Of a stretch of DNA of 64,000 bases, positions 18,041 through 24,897 are shown piece after piece. Position 1 is the first letter of the stretch; each line of letters starts with the position of its first letter. The stretch comes from Selenomonadaceae bacterium (lineage in GTDB: Bacteria; Bacillota; Negativicutes; Selenomonadales; Selenomonadaceae). The stretch is from the NCBI GenBank assembly GCA_017446845.1, contig JAFSOQ010000061.1, positions 1 to 64,000 of the forward strand, in the 5' to 3' direction. Made by a program: the position numbers and the translations under genes. The notes beneath the pieces are model-generated. The model saw only the letters and a list, made by a program, of their open reading frames with translations. It was not told the DNA's origin and made no database searches.

Positions 18041-18073
18041 CACCTCGGCAAAAATTGTCGGGGTGTTTTTTTA
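18041..18073 (+). terminator. Terminator of the RTX gene
   Basis: CACCTCGGC (18041-18049), short AT loop, then GTCGGGGTG and TTTTTTT. Stem pairs over 8-9 positions with one mismatch. Good intrinsic terminator. Confidence 0.8.
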
Positions 18074-18174
18074 TTGGAAATTGGAAACGATTCATTGTTG
18101 ATAACTGCTTTTCGGCTGCAATGATAAAAAATCTTTTGAGGAGTTTATCAAGAATTTTTGTAGTCTGCCGACGT

Positions 18175-18205
18175 AAAAAAAACTCCTCCTCAATCAAGAG
18201 GAGAA
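18175..18205 (-). terminator. Terminator of the oligopeptide permease genes
   Basis: On the reverse strand CTCCTC-TTGATT-GAGGAG followed by GAGTTTTTTTT. Lies about 60 bases past the dppC-like stop codon. Confidence 0.75.
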
Positions 18206-18264
18206 GTCAACTTGCAGACAAGTTCGTTTCAGAAAGTTTGGAATCGACGGAGCCTTTGAGTTTG

Positions 18265-19059
18265 TCAATCGGTATGTCCGAGGAAATCGCGGAGTTTGTC
18301 GCCCAAAAGATTGAACGTCGCAACCGTTATGAAAATCGCTGTGCCCGGTGCGAGAATCACCCACGGCGCAGTTTGCAACATCGACCGCCCGTTATTCATC
18401 ATCGCGCCCCATTCGGCAGTCGGAGGCATTGCGCCGAGTCCCAAAAACGATAAGCCCGCCAATTCCATTATGATTGTCCCGATGTCCAGAGCCGCCGTCA
18501 CGAGAACAGGTCCGGCAATGTTCGGCAAGACGTGTGCAAATAAAATTGCCGTCGAACTTGAGCCTGCCATTTTTGCCGCGTCGAGGTAAGGCATTGAACG
18601 AATCGACAAAACTAAGCCGCGCGAAATTCTTGCGTACTTCGGCCAACCGATTATCGCCAAAGCCGCCGCCGCATTCAATAAGCCGCCGCCCAAAGCTCCC
18701 GCCGCCGCGATTGCGAAAATCATTTGCGGAAATGCCAAGAACACGTCCGACAACCGCATTAAGAACGTATCGAGCCTTCCGCCCTTGTAGCCGCAAATTG
18801 CTCCGATTAAACTGCCGACGATTGAAATTGTTGCCAGCAATAACAGCGACGCGCACAAAGTCGTTTGAGAGCCGACGATAACGCGCGACAAAACATCTCG
18901 TCCGTAGCGGTCGGTGCCCAAAAGATTTTCCGAATTCGGCGGAGTCAATGCGCCTTCCAAATCTTGGACGTAAGGATCGTAAGGCGTCAAGAAATCCGCG
19001 AAGATTGCGATAAAAATTAAAAGTCCCGCCGCCGCGAGGTAAGGGGCTAATTTTTTCAT
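18265..19059 (-). CDS. ABC transporter permease, DppC/NikC type
   Basis: A 264-residue membrane permease of the peptide/nickel ABC importer family. It has an N-terminal helix, ENLLGTDRYGRDVLSRVIVG (family signature), about five further helices and the cytoplasmic coupling loop around MAGSSSTAILFAHVLPNIAG. Its start overlaps the stop of the DppB-like gene by 4 bases (ATGA). No ATPase or substrate-binding protein gene is next to it: a terminator follows and unrelated genes lie upstream, so the transporter must be completed from another locus or be non-functional. Substrate (peptide or nickel) cannot be decided. Confidence 0.88.
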   Translation of the reverse strand: MKKLAPYLAAAGLLIFIAIFADFLTPYDPYVQDLEGALTPPNSENLLGTDRYGRDVLSRVIVGSQTTLCASLLLLATISIVGSLIGAICGYKGGRLDTFLMRLSDVFLAFPQMIFAIAAAGALGGGLLNAAAALAIIGWPKYARISRGLVLSIRSMPYLDAAKMAGSSSTAILFAHVLPNIAGPVLVTAALDIGTIIMELAGLSFLGLGAMPPTAEWGAMMNNGRSMLQTAPWVILAPGTAIFITVATFNLLGDKLRDFLGHTD

Positions 19060-19979
19060 GAGGTTTCACCGTAACGGACGCGCGGGTCAAGCCAATGATA
19101 AAGCAAATCCGCCGCGAGATTCATCACCACATAAATTATCGCCATCCACACGACGTAAGCTTGAATCAGCGGATAATCGCGCGTTAAAATTGCGTCGACT
19201 GCCATTTTCCCGACGCCGTCCCACATGAAAATTGTTTCGACAATCGCCGTGCCGCCGAGCAGCGAACCCATTGACAGCGCAAGCAACGTGATAATCATGA
19301 TTAGCGTCGAGCGCAGGACGCTTTTAATTAAAATTGTCCACTCCGGAACGCCGCGACTTCTTGCGCCGATTACGTAAGGTTTGTCGAGTTCTTCCAAGAC
19401 GACCGCGCGAATTTGTCTGGTGTACTTCGCGCCCATTGCGATTGTCAAAGTCAGCGCGGGCATTATCACGCTTTGACCGATTATCGGCAAGAGATTTAAT
19501 TTCAGCGCGAGGAAGTAAATCAGCAAAAGTCCGACGAAAAAATTTGGCATGGAATTTCCGACAAAACTCAACGCGCGTATCAAATAATCGAGCGGGCGAT
19601 TTTGATTGACGGCGGTAAGAATTCCGAGCGGCGTCGCAATAAAAATCGTCAGCAAAATTGACACGAGCATTAACTCAATCGTCGCGGGCAATTTTTCGGC
19701 GAAGGTTTCAAAAACCAATTTGCCGCTGATAAACGAAGTCCCCATATCGCCCGTCAAAACTCCGCCGAGCCAACGTCCGTACTGAATCAAAAACGGTTGG
19801 TCAAGTCCGAGTTCGGCGCGTTTGGCGGCTTTGATTTCTTCGGCGACCGTTCCCGCCTGTTCATAAATTATGTCGACGGCGTCGTCTCCCGCGAACTGCA
19901 TCATGCCGAACGTCAGAAAAGTTATTCCAAATAAAATCGGCACGAGCTGGACGAGCCGCGCTAAAAAATATTTTTTCAT
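19056..19979 (-). CDS. ABC transporter permease, DppB/NikB type
   Basis: A 307-residue permease with the family start LVQLVPILFGITFLTFGMMQ, an extracytoplasmic segment AELGLDQPFLIQYGRWLGGV, about six helices and a coupling loop containing LDKPYVIGARSRGVPEWTIL. It forms the heterodimeric channel with the DppC-like protein encoded by the next gene (4-base overlap). ATG at 19979. Upstream, a terminator of the preceding reverse-strand gene separates it from that unit, so it has its own promoter in the short gap. See the partner entry for the missing ATPases. Confidence 0.88.
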   Translation of the reverse strand: MKKYFLARLVQLVPILFGITFLTFGMMQFAGDDAVDIIYEQAGTVAEEIKAAKRAELGLDQPFLIQYGRWLGGVLTGDMGTSFISGKLVFETFAEKLPATIELMLVSILLTIFIATPLGILTAVNQNRPLDYLIRALSFVGNSMPNFFVGLLLIYFLALKLNLLPIIGQSVIMPALTLTIAMGAKYTRQIRAVVLEELDKPYVIGARSRGVPEWTILIKSVLRSTLIMIITLLALSMGSLLGGTAIVETIFMWDGVGKMAVDAILTRDYPLIQAYVVWMAIIYVVMNLAADLLYHWLDPRVRYGETS

Positions 19980-19999
19980 GCTGCAAATTTTAAATCAGA

Positions 20000-20036
20000 C
20001 GCGTAAAAAAAATAAGCCCCTTGCGGGGATTATATG
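20000..20036 (-). terminator. Terminator after the 174-residue paralogue
   Basis: Reverse strand: AATCCCCGCAAGGGGCTTATTTTTTTT. CCCC and GGGG pair around GCAA, followed by a U-rich run. Ends the paralogue group transcript before the permease pair. Confidence 0.7.
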
Positions 20037-20071
20037 AGTTAAAATTTTTTTAGCGATATTTTATCGGTCGA

Positions 20072-20596
20072 TTATTTTTCTTCTTTTATGACATCGACGG
20101 TAGCTGCTTCCGGATTTTGTTTGATTTCATTATCCGAGCCGGCAGGTTCGCCCAAAAGTTTTTGATGTTCAGCCTCGCGATATTCCTCAAGCTTCTTGTC
20201 CTTCTGCAAAACTTCATCGTCTTTGGATTGGGCTTTTTCAATAGGGAACGTGATAATTTTCAAAGCTTTAATCGTCTTCCACGCGCCCGCCTCCAAAAGG
20301 GTGTAGTCGCGCAATTCGCTTTCATTAGCGCATTTATGCCACTTGCCCTCTTCGTCGCGAAAGTACATCTCAAATTCCAGTTGGAAATGTTTTTCGTCGG
20401 CGTACTTGATATGGAACTTGCCCGCGCTGTATTCGAGACCGCGCTCCTCGTATTTTCTAATCATATCGTCGAGACGCGGCGATACAACGTCAGAAATTTT
20501 TTCCAACGTCATGTCGGGGCGGAACAGGTCAACAAAGAATTTCTTAGCCGCCTCAAGCAAATCGGCGACCATTTCAATTTTATTTTCCAATGCCAT
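20072..20596 (-). CDS. Unknown protein, member 3 of a paralogous trio (domain A)
   Basis: A 174-residue soluble protein. Residues 1-120 (ENKIEMVADLLEAAKKFFVD, SPRLDDMIRKYEERGLEYSA, KFHIKYADEKHFQLEFEMYF) are very similar to residues 1-120 of the upstream 374-residue protein; I call this domain A. The C-terminal 50 residues are a charged, low-complexity tail (KDDEVLQKDKKLEEYREAEH). No signal or membrane helix. GAGGTG lies 7 bases before ATG 20596. Probably one transcript with the next two genes. I do not recognise the family; the alternation of charged helix and beta strands with aromatic residues suggests a small globular binding domain. Confidence 0.7.
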   Translation of the reverse strand: MALENKIEMVADLLEAAKKFFVDLFRPDMTLEKISDVVSPRLDDMIRKYEERGLEYSAGKFHIKYADEKHFQLEFEMYFRDEEGKWHKCANESELRDYTLLEAGAWKTIKALKIITFPIEKAQSKDDEVLQKDKKLEEYREAEHQKLLGEPAGSDNEIKQNPEAATVDVIKEEK

Positions 20597-20611
20597 TAAA
20601 TTTCACCTCAC

Positions 20612-21736
20612 TCAAATTGTAACCCGGAAATTTTTTTCGTAACGAGCGGTGACGTCTGATTCTTTTTCCGATAAATTTTTCGTCGCCCAAGTCGGGGCTT
20701 GCAATTCGTTTAAATCGCAGAAGGTGTTGTACTCGACCCATTTGCCGTCTTCTTTGTAATACATTCTGTGGATAACGCGCAAGGTATCGCCTTCGACAAA
20801 GGAGAAAAGTTTTGCCCCGTAATCGTCATGACTGATTTTTTTCAGCACGAACGGTATCATAATCGAAAATTTTTTCAAGCGCGTTTCAAAGTCATTCCAA
20901 TTTTTTGCTCCATGCAGATACGACGACAATTTTTTAAGCGACGGAATTTCGTCCAAGCCGGCAATATGAAAATTTTTTTCGTAGCGAGCGGTGACATCAA
21001 TAAATTCTGCCGATAAACTCTTCGTCGCCCAAGTCGGCGCGGCAGATTCATCAATCTCGCAAAAAACAGACCGCTCAATCCATTCGCCGTTTTCTTTGTA
21101 GTAGAGTTTGTAGATGACGCCGAGAGTGTTGCCTTCGACGAACGAAAAAATTTTCGCAACGTAATTTTCAACGCCTTGATCCTTCAGCGCGAACGGAACT
21201 TTATCCAGAAAATCTTTCAAGCGGATTTCAAATTCTTGCCAATTTTTCGCGCCGCGCAGATAAGCTGCCAATTCATTGAACGCGGGAACCTCTTCGCCGT
21301 CGGGAGATTTTTTCGGGCGAATCGGAGCAACACCTTTATTGACGCTGAATTTTTCTTTCAAGTCGTCGGCAGTCGGTTTTTCAATCGGGAACGTGACAAC
21401 TTTTAAAGATTTGATAGTTTTCCACGCGCCCGCCTCCAAAAGATTTACGTCGCGTTTATCGCTCGTGTCGGCGCATTTATGCCATTTGCCCGCGTTGTCT
21501 TGAAAGTACATTTCAAATTCAAGTTGGAAGTGATTTTCGTCAGCGTATTTTATGCTGAACTTGCCCGCGCCGTATGTTAATCCGCGAGCCTCGTAATTTT
21601 TAATCAAGTCATCGAGTCGCGGCGAAACGATTTCGGAAATGTTTTCAATCGTCATATTCGGGCGAGACAAGTCGACAAAAAAATTTTTAAGGGATTCAGC
21701 CAAACTGATAACCATATCGGTTTTTTTTATCGGCAA
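20612..21736 (-). CDS. Unknown protein, member 2 of a paralogous trio (domains A-B-B)
   Basis: A 374-residue soluble protein. Residues 1-120 are domain A (FVDLSRPNMTIENISEIVSP, GKFSIKYADENHFQLEFEMY). Then two copies of a domain B of about 100 residues, each with KNW-x-x-FE-x-RLK, a K(I/L)FSFVEG(N/D)TL core, a (L/M)YYKE-(N/D)G(E/K)W motif and ATRYEK-type end (AWATKSL/TWATKNL, then VTARYEKNF). The B copies are separated by about 105 residues. TTG start at 21736 with GAGGTGA upstream, the same junction sequence as before the next gene. Function unknown. Confidence 0.7.
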   Translation of the reverse strand: MPIKKTDMVISLAESLKNFFVDLSRPNMTIENISEIVSPRLDDLIKNYEARGLTYGAGKFSIKYADENHFQLEFEMYFQDNAGKWHKCADTSDKRDVNLLEAGAWKTIKSLKVVTFPIEKPTADDLKEKFSVNKGVAPIRPKKSPDGEEVPAFNELAAYLRGAKNWQEFEIRLKDFLDKVPFALKDQGVENYVAKIFSFVEGNTLGVIYKLYYKENGEWIERSVFCEIDESAAPTWATKSLSAEFIDVTARYEKNFHIAGLDEIPSLKKLSSYLHGAKNWNDFETRLKKFSIMIPFVLKKISHDDYGAKLFSFVEGDTLRVIHRMYYKEDGKWVEYNTFCDLNELQAPTWATKNLSEKESDVTARYEKNFRVTI

Positions 21737-21751
21737 GAAAGATCACCTCGC

Positions 21752-22099
21752 TCAAACAGTAAGCTCCAGTTCTTTTTCGTAGCGGTCGGTAACGTCTTTT
21801 TCTTTGGCGGTCAAACCTTCCTTAGCCCACGCGGGAACTTCGGATTCGTCAATTTCGCGGACGGTGGTTTTCTCAACCCATTTGCCGTTTTCTTTGTAGT
21901 AAAGTTTGTGGACGAGACGCATGACGTTGCCTTCGACGCTGGAGAAAAGTTTCGCCGCATAATCGACAATGCCGGTTTCTTTGAGTGCGCTTTGAAGTTT
22001 CGGTAAAAAATCTTTCAGCCAGCCTTCAATCTCTTCCCAGTTCGTCACGAGCAAATAGCCGCCGACCAGGGTTCCCAATCCAATTAAAAGCGGAATCAT
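21752..22099 (-). CDS. Unknown protein, member 1 of a paralogous trio (membrane anchor plus domain B)
   Basis: A 115-residue protein: a membrane helix at residues 2-18 (IPLLIGLGTLVGGYLLV), an NWEEIEGWLKDFLPKL segment, and one domain B (AKLFSSVEGNVMRLVHKLYY, KENGKWVEKTTVREIDESEV, then VTDRYEKELEL). AGGAGG lies 10 bases before ATG 22099. The single helix suggests that this member holds the group at the membrane. First gene of the trio in transcription order; 15-base gap to the next. Family not recognised. Confidence 0.7.
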   Translation of the reverse strand: MIPLLIGLGTLVGGYLLVTNWEEIEGWLKDFLPKLQSALKETGIVDYAAKLFSSVEGNVMRLVHKLYYKENGKWVEKTTVREIDESEVPAWAKEGLTAKEKDVTDRYEKELELTV

Positions 22100-22163
22100 C
22101 TAATATCAACCTCCTATAAAAAATATGCACTTATTCTAAATGAAAACTCTTTTGCAAGCAAGT

Positions 22164-22529
22164 TTAATTTTCCAGAGGATCTTCGCCGTATTGATTCCAA
22201 CCGACATTTCCCTCTGCAAAGAAAAGATAAACCAGGAAAATTAATCCGACGACCGGAATAAAACTCACGAGGAAAAGTGCGCCGCTTCTGTTCAAGTCGT
22301 GCAGACGACGTGTCATGAGCATGCAAGCACCGGCAGTAGCGAGGACTGCCCAAGTTACGGTTATCATTTTAACTAAACTTCCGTTCGGGTCGCCCGTCAA
22401 AAATGTCGCCATGCACGAGGTCACAAAAGTTGCCGTCGCTCCCATTAACGTAACCAGAATGTAGTACTTAAAAAATTTCCCGCGATTGATTCTGCCTTTT
22501 ATCGTAAAAATTTCTTGGATTATCGACAT
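22164..22529 (-). CDS. DUF805 family membrane protein
   Basis: A 121-residue integral membrane protein with about four helices and DUF805 marks: GRINRGKFFKYY near the start, the central RRLHDLNRSGALFLVSFIPV, and a C-terminal GNVGWNQYGEDP. DUF805 proteins have no settled function. ATG 22529 is preferred over an in-frame ATG at 22598, since GGGAGA lies 7 bases upstream and the longer form would be translated from a repeat. That ribosome site is inside a small hairpin shared with the gene at 61767-62171 (see regulatory entry). Confidence 0.85.
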   Translation of the reverse strand: MSIIQEIFTIKGRINRGKFFKYYILVTLMGATATFVTSCMATFLTGDPNGSLVKMITVTWAVLATAGACMLMTRRLHDLNRSGALFLVSFIPVVGLIFLVYLFFAEGNVGWNQYGEDPLEN

Positions 22530-22562
22530 AAAAAAATCTCCCTTCGGTCGATTTTTAGGGAC
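22530..22562 (-). promoter_or_regulatory. Shared leader hairpin covering the ribosome site, copy 1
   Basis: On the reverse strand TCCCT (22561-22557) can pair with AGGGA (22543-22539), which contains the Shine-Dalgarno AGGGAG of the DUF805 gene. The whole 33 bases (CCCTAAAAATCGACC-AAGGGAG-T run) recur almost exactly before an unrelated membrane protein at 62172-62202. A 5-bp stem is short; conservation is the main argument. Confidence 0.45.
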
Positions 22563-22607
22563 TGGGAACAAGGAACCAGAGATTTGTTCACTAATCACTA
22601 ATAAATC
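22556..22607. repeat. Heptamer-type repeats upstream of the DUF805 gene
   Basis: GGGACTG, GGAACAA, GGAACCA (22558-22578), then CACTAAT, CACTAAT (about 22590-22603). Degenerate but in 7-bp phase. They touch the shared leader hairpin. Confidence 0.6.
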
Positions 22608-22617
22608 GTCAAAAAAT

Positions 22618-23592
22618 TCAGAGCAACTTGGATTTTTCCGTCGCCGCGAGTACCGCTTCGATTAGTGAACTGCGAACTGCGCCGCGCTCCAAAATTCGGA
22701 CGCCTTCAATCGTCGTGCCCGCCGGACTTGTAACTTTATCGCGCAAAACATCGGGGTGTTCGCCGGATTGCAAAACCATTTTCGCCGCGCCGAGTAAAGT
22801 TTGTGCCGCAAGTTCAATCGCTTGTGCTCGCGATAAGCCCGCCGCAACTCCGCCGTCAGATAAAGCGTCAATCATCAAGAAAGCATAAGCCGGACCAGAA
22901 CCGCTCAAACCGGTAACCGCGTCCATTAATTTTTCTTCGACTTCGACGGCTCGTCCCAATGTCGACCAAAAATTTTTTATCGTCTCGCCGACCTGCGAGG
23001 CATTTTTATTTAAAGTGTAAGCCGTCATGCTCTCTCCGACCGAAACCGCTACATTGGGCATGATTCGCACGATTTTGTTTTCGGGGAAAAATTTTTCGAC
23101 CTTCGCAAGTTTTAAGCCCGCGACCGTGTAAGTTATAATCGTCGTCGCGGGAATTTTATTTTGCAACTCGGCAAAAGTTTTCTCGGCATCTTTGGGCTTG
23201 ACCGCGATAATCAACAAGTCAACCTTGTCCAAAAAATTTACGTCGACCGAAACATTTACTCCGTAGCGCGCGATAAGTTCCTCGCAACGGGCGGGACGAA
23301 TCTCAGAAATAAAAATATCGCTCGGAGCAAAAATCTTGCCGCTGATACCGCGAACGATTGATTCGGCAAGCGCACCGCCGCCGATAAATCCGACTTTATT
23401 CATTTTTTTTGCCTCCACATCAACAATTTCTATGCTGTCGAGTAAACTCGTCATTTGTTCTCGTATCGCCGCCAAATAAATTTTGTAAAGTTCTTTTTGC
23501 TCGGCAAGTTCTTCTTCCGTCAAGCCGACTGTGCGTTTCTTGCGCGCCAATTCATTTATCCGCGCCAAAAGTTCCGGCGTTATCAATTTCAA
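22618..23592 (-). CDS. proC: DUF896 domain fused in frame to pyrroline-5-carboxylate reductase
   Basis: One open frame of 324 residues. Residues 1-63 are a DUF896/UPF0291 (YnzC-like) domain (ITPELLARINELARKKRTVG, LTEEELAEQ, then LLDSIEIVD). From Met64 (23403) comes a full ProC: MNKVGFIGGGALAESIVRGI, the NADP site, VRIMPNVAVSVGESMTAYTL and the C-terminal GLSGSGPAYAFLMIDALSDG dimer domain; the reaction is the last step of proline synthesis. A good internal site GTGGAGG lies 8 bases before Met64 and an A8 run precedes it, so ProC may be made separately (22618-23403). Start overlaps the fliB stop by 4 bases. Confidence 0.85.
   Translation of the reverse strand: MKLITPELLARINELARKKRTVGLTEEELAEQKELYKIYLAAIREQMTSLLDSIEIVDVEAKKMNKVGFIGGGALAESIVRGISGKIFAPSDIFISEIRPARCEELIARYGVNVSVDVNFLDKVDLLIIAVKPKDAEKTFAELQNKIPATTIITYTVAGLKLAKVEKFFPENKIVRIMPNVAVSVGESMTAYTLNKNASQVGETIKNFWSTLGRAVEVEEKLMDAVTGLSGSGPAYAFLMIDALSDGGVAAGLSRAQAIELAAQTLLGAAKMVLQSGEHPDVLRDKVTSPAGTTIEGVRILERGAVRSSLIEAVLAATEKSKLL
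23404..23420 (-). promoter_or_regulatory. Internal ribosome binding site for ProC
   Basis: Reverse strand GATGTGGAGGCAAAAAAA then ATG at 23403. GGAGG is 8 bases from the start codon and inside the DUF896 reading frame. The run of eight A (including the start) is also a possible slippage site between DUF896 and ProC. Confidence 0.6.
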
Positions 23593-24740
23593 TCGCTCCC
23601 CTCAAGCAAACTTTCCATCAACGTAAACGGCTCGTCTTTATCTTCGATAAACAAAAATATATTCCGCTTGTGTTCTTTAGTGTGGTCAAAACGCGTCGTG
23701 AACCAGCCCGCCAGCTCAATCAAATCTTTTTTTTCAGCAAAACCTTTAAGCGACACGGAAAAAGCTGTCAGCTCAAAAAATTTATACTCCGTCACGAAGG
23801 CGGCAAAATTTTGCGCGATACTCCCGTCGAACTTCCAAGGGAAAATATTCAAGAACAATTCGTTGACAAGAAAATTTTCAAAGAAAATCAAATGCGCGGC
23901 GACAAAATTTTTTTTATCGGACAAGAGCGGAAAAGCTTCGTTGACAGTCTCCGAAAAATTTTTGTTATCGGCAAAAGCCTTTTCGCCGAAAACTTTTTCC
24001 GAAAAGTCGCGCATAATTTCGATAAATTTTTTCTCGTTATATTCAACGCTTTGAATCATGAGCGGCACTTGTTCCGCCAAAAATTTTTTAGACTCGTAAG
24101 CCGCGATTAATTTTGTCAGCGCGTCTTCGTCGAAGTCCGAAAAAATTTCTTCGAGCCTGTCGACAAAAAATCCCAACACAATTAATCTTTGGTCGATTGA
24201 AAGCGTGCGCTCCTGCAAAATCGAAATCATCGCGATTTGAATTTCTATCAAATGTTTTTTCAAGTCTTCCGTCGCTTGTATCTTCTGGAAGAAAAATTTT
24301 CCGTCGAGTGAATGAATTTTTTCGGGCACTTGTACAAATTCAAATTTCATCGGCTCGCATTCAAACAAAATCATTTCCGCCGCAACGGGACAACTTAAAA
24401 TCAATGACCGCTCAAAAAAATATTCAAAACTGTTCGTGATACGCGGATAAGTCGCGCAAGTCATCGATAAAAATTTTTCGCCGTGCTCCAGTTGCAGTCG
24501 ACATAATTTGTTTTCCGTCAGGAACGGACAAAATTTTTTCTCGCCGAAGTCAATAAAATATTCATCTTTATCGGAATTAAATTTTATGTGGGAAGTTATT
24601 TCCTGCGAATAAAGCTTGTAAGTTTCTTTGTCGATAGAAATATTCCACATTTCATTACAACAATGCGCGTCGCATTTCGAGCCGTCGCATTTAAATTCGT
24701 TCACGTACTGCGGCTGAAAGTAAAAATATTTTTTTTCCAC
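23589..24740 (-). CDS. fliB: FliB-type (flagellin) lysine N-methylase
   Basis: A 383-residue protein with the cysteine-rich N-terminal FliB/YkgJ region: FKCDGSKCDAHCCNEMWNIS, FCPFLTENKLCRLQLEHGEK and FLSMTCATYPRITNSFEYFF, then SLILSCPVAAE. These cysteines probably bind a metal cluster. FliB methylates lysines on flagellin in enterobacteria; homologues are common in Negativicutes and may have other surface-protein targets. No flagellar gene is in the window, so the target is uncertain. GAGCTTTCG-type weak ribosome site before ATG 24740 (AGGTGAGC). Stop overlaps the next start (ATGA). Confidence 0.8.
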   Translation of the reverse strand: MEKKYFYFQPQYVNEFKCDGSKCDAHCCNEMWNISIDKETYKLYSQEITSHIKFNSDKDEYFIDFGEKKFCPFLTENKLCRLQLEHGEKFLSMTCATYPRITNSFEYFFERSLILSCPVAAEMILFECEPMKFEFVQVPEKIHSLDGKFFFQKIQATEDLKKHLIEIQIAMISILQERTLSIDQRLIVLGFFVDRLEEIFSDFDEDALTKLIAAYESKKFLAEQVPLMIQSVEYNEKKFIEIMRDFSEKVFGEKAFADNKNFSETVNEAFPLLSDKKNFVAAHLIFFENFLVNELFLNIFPWKFDGSIAQNFAAFVTEYKFFELTAFSVSLKGFAEKKDLIELAGWFTTRFDHTKEHKRNIFLFIEDKDEPFTLMESLLEGSD

Positions 24741-24859
24741 GAAAGCTCACCTGCAAAATTTTTCTCGGCGAAGTATATCACGCAGAAAAATTTTTGTCAC
24801 TTAAGCGCGAAAAATTTGCAGTAAAAAAATTTTGTGGTATTATACGGCGCGGGAGTTTA

Positions 24860-24896
24860 GTGATTAGTGGTTAGTGATTAGTGGTCAGTGATTATG
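24860..24896. repeat. Heptamer array abutting the dprA start codon
   Basis: GTGATTA, GTGGTTA, GTGATTA, GTGGTCA, GTGATTA (24860-24894) followed at once by TGAATGG. The array fills the place where a ribosome binding site is expected. Confidence 0.9.
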
Positions 24897-24897
24897 A

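Noticed and set aside
23409-24110. 233-codon forward frame opposite fliB
   Set aside because: Shadow of the FliB gene, which has clear cysteine motifs. No ribosome site.
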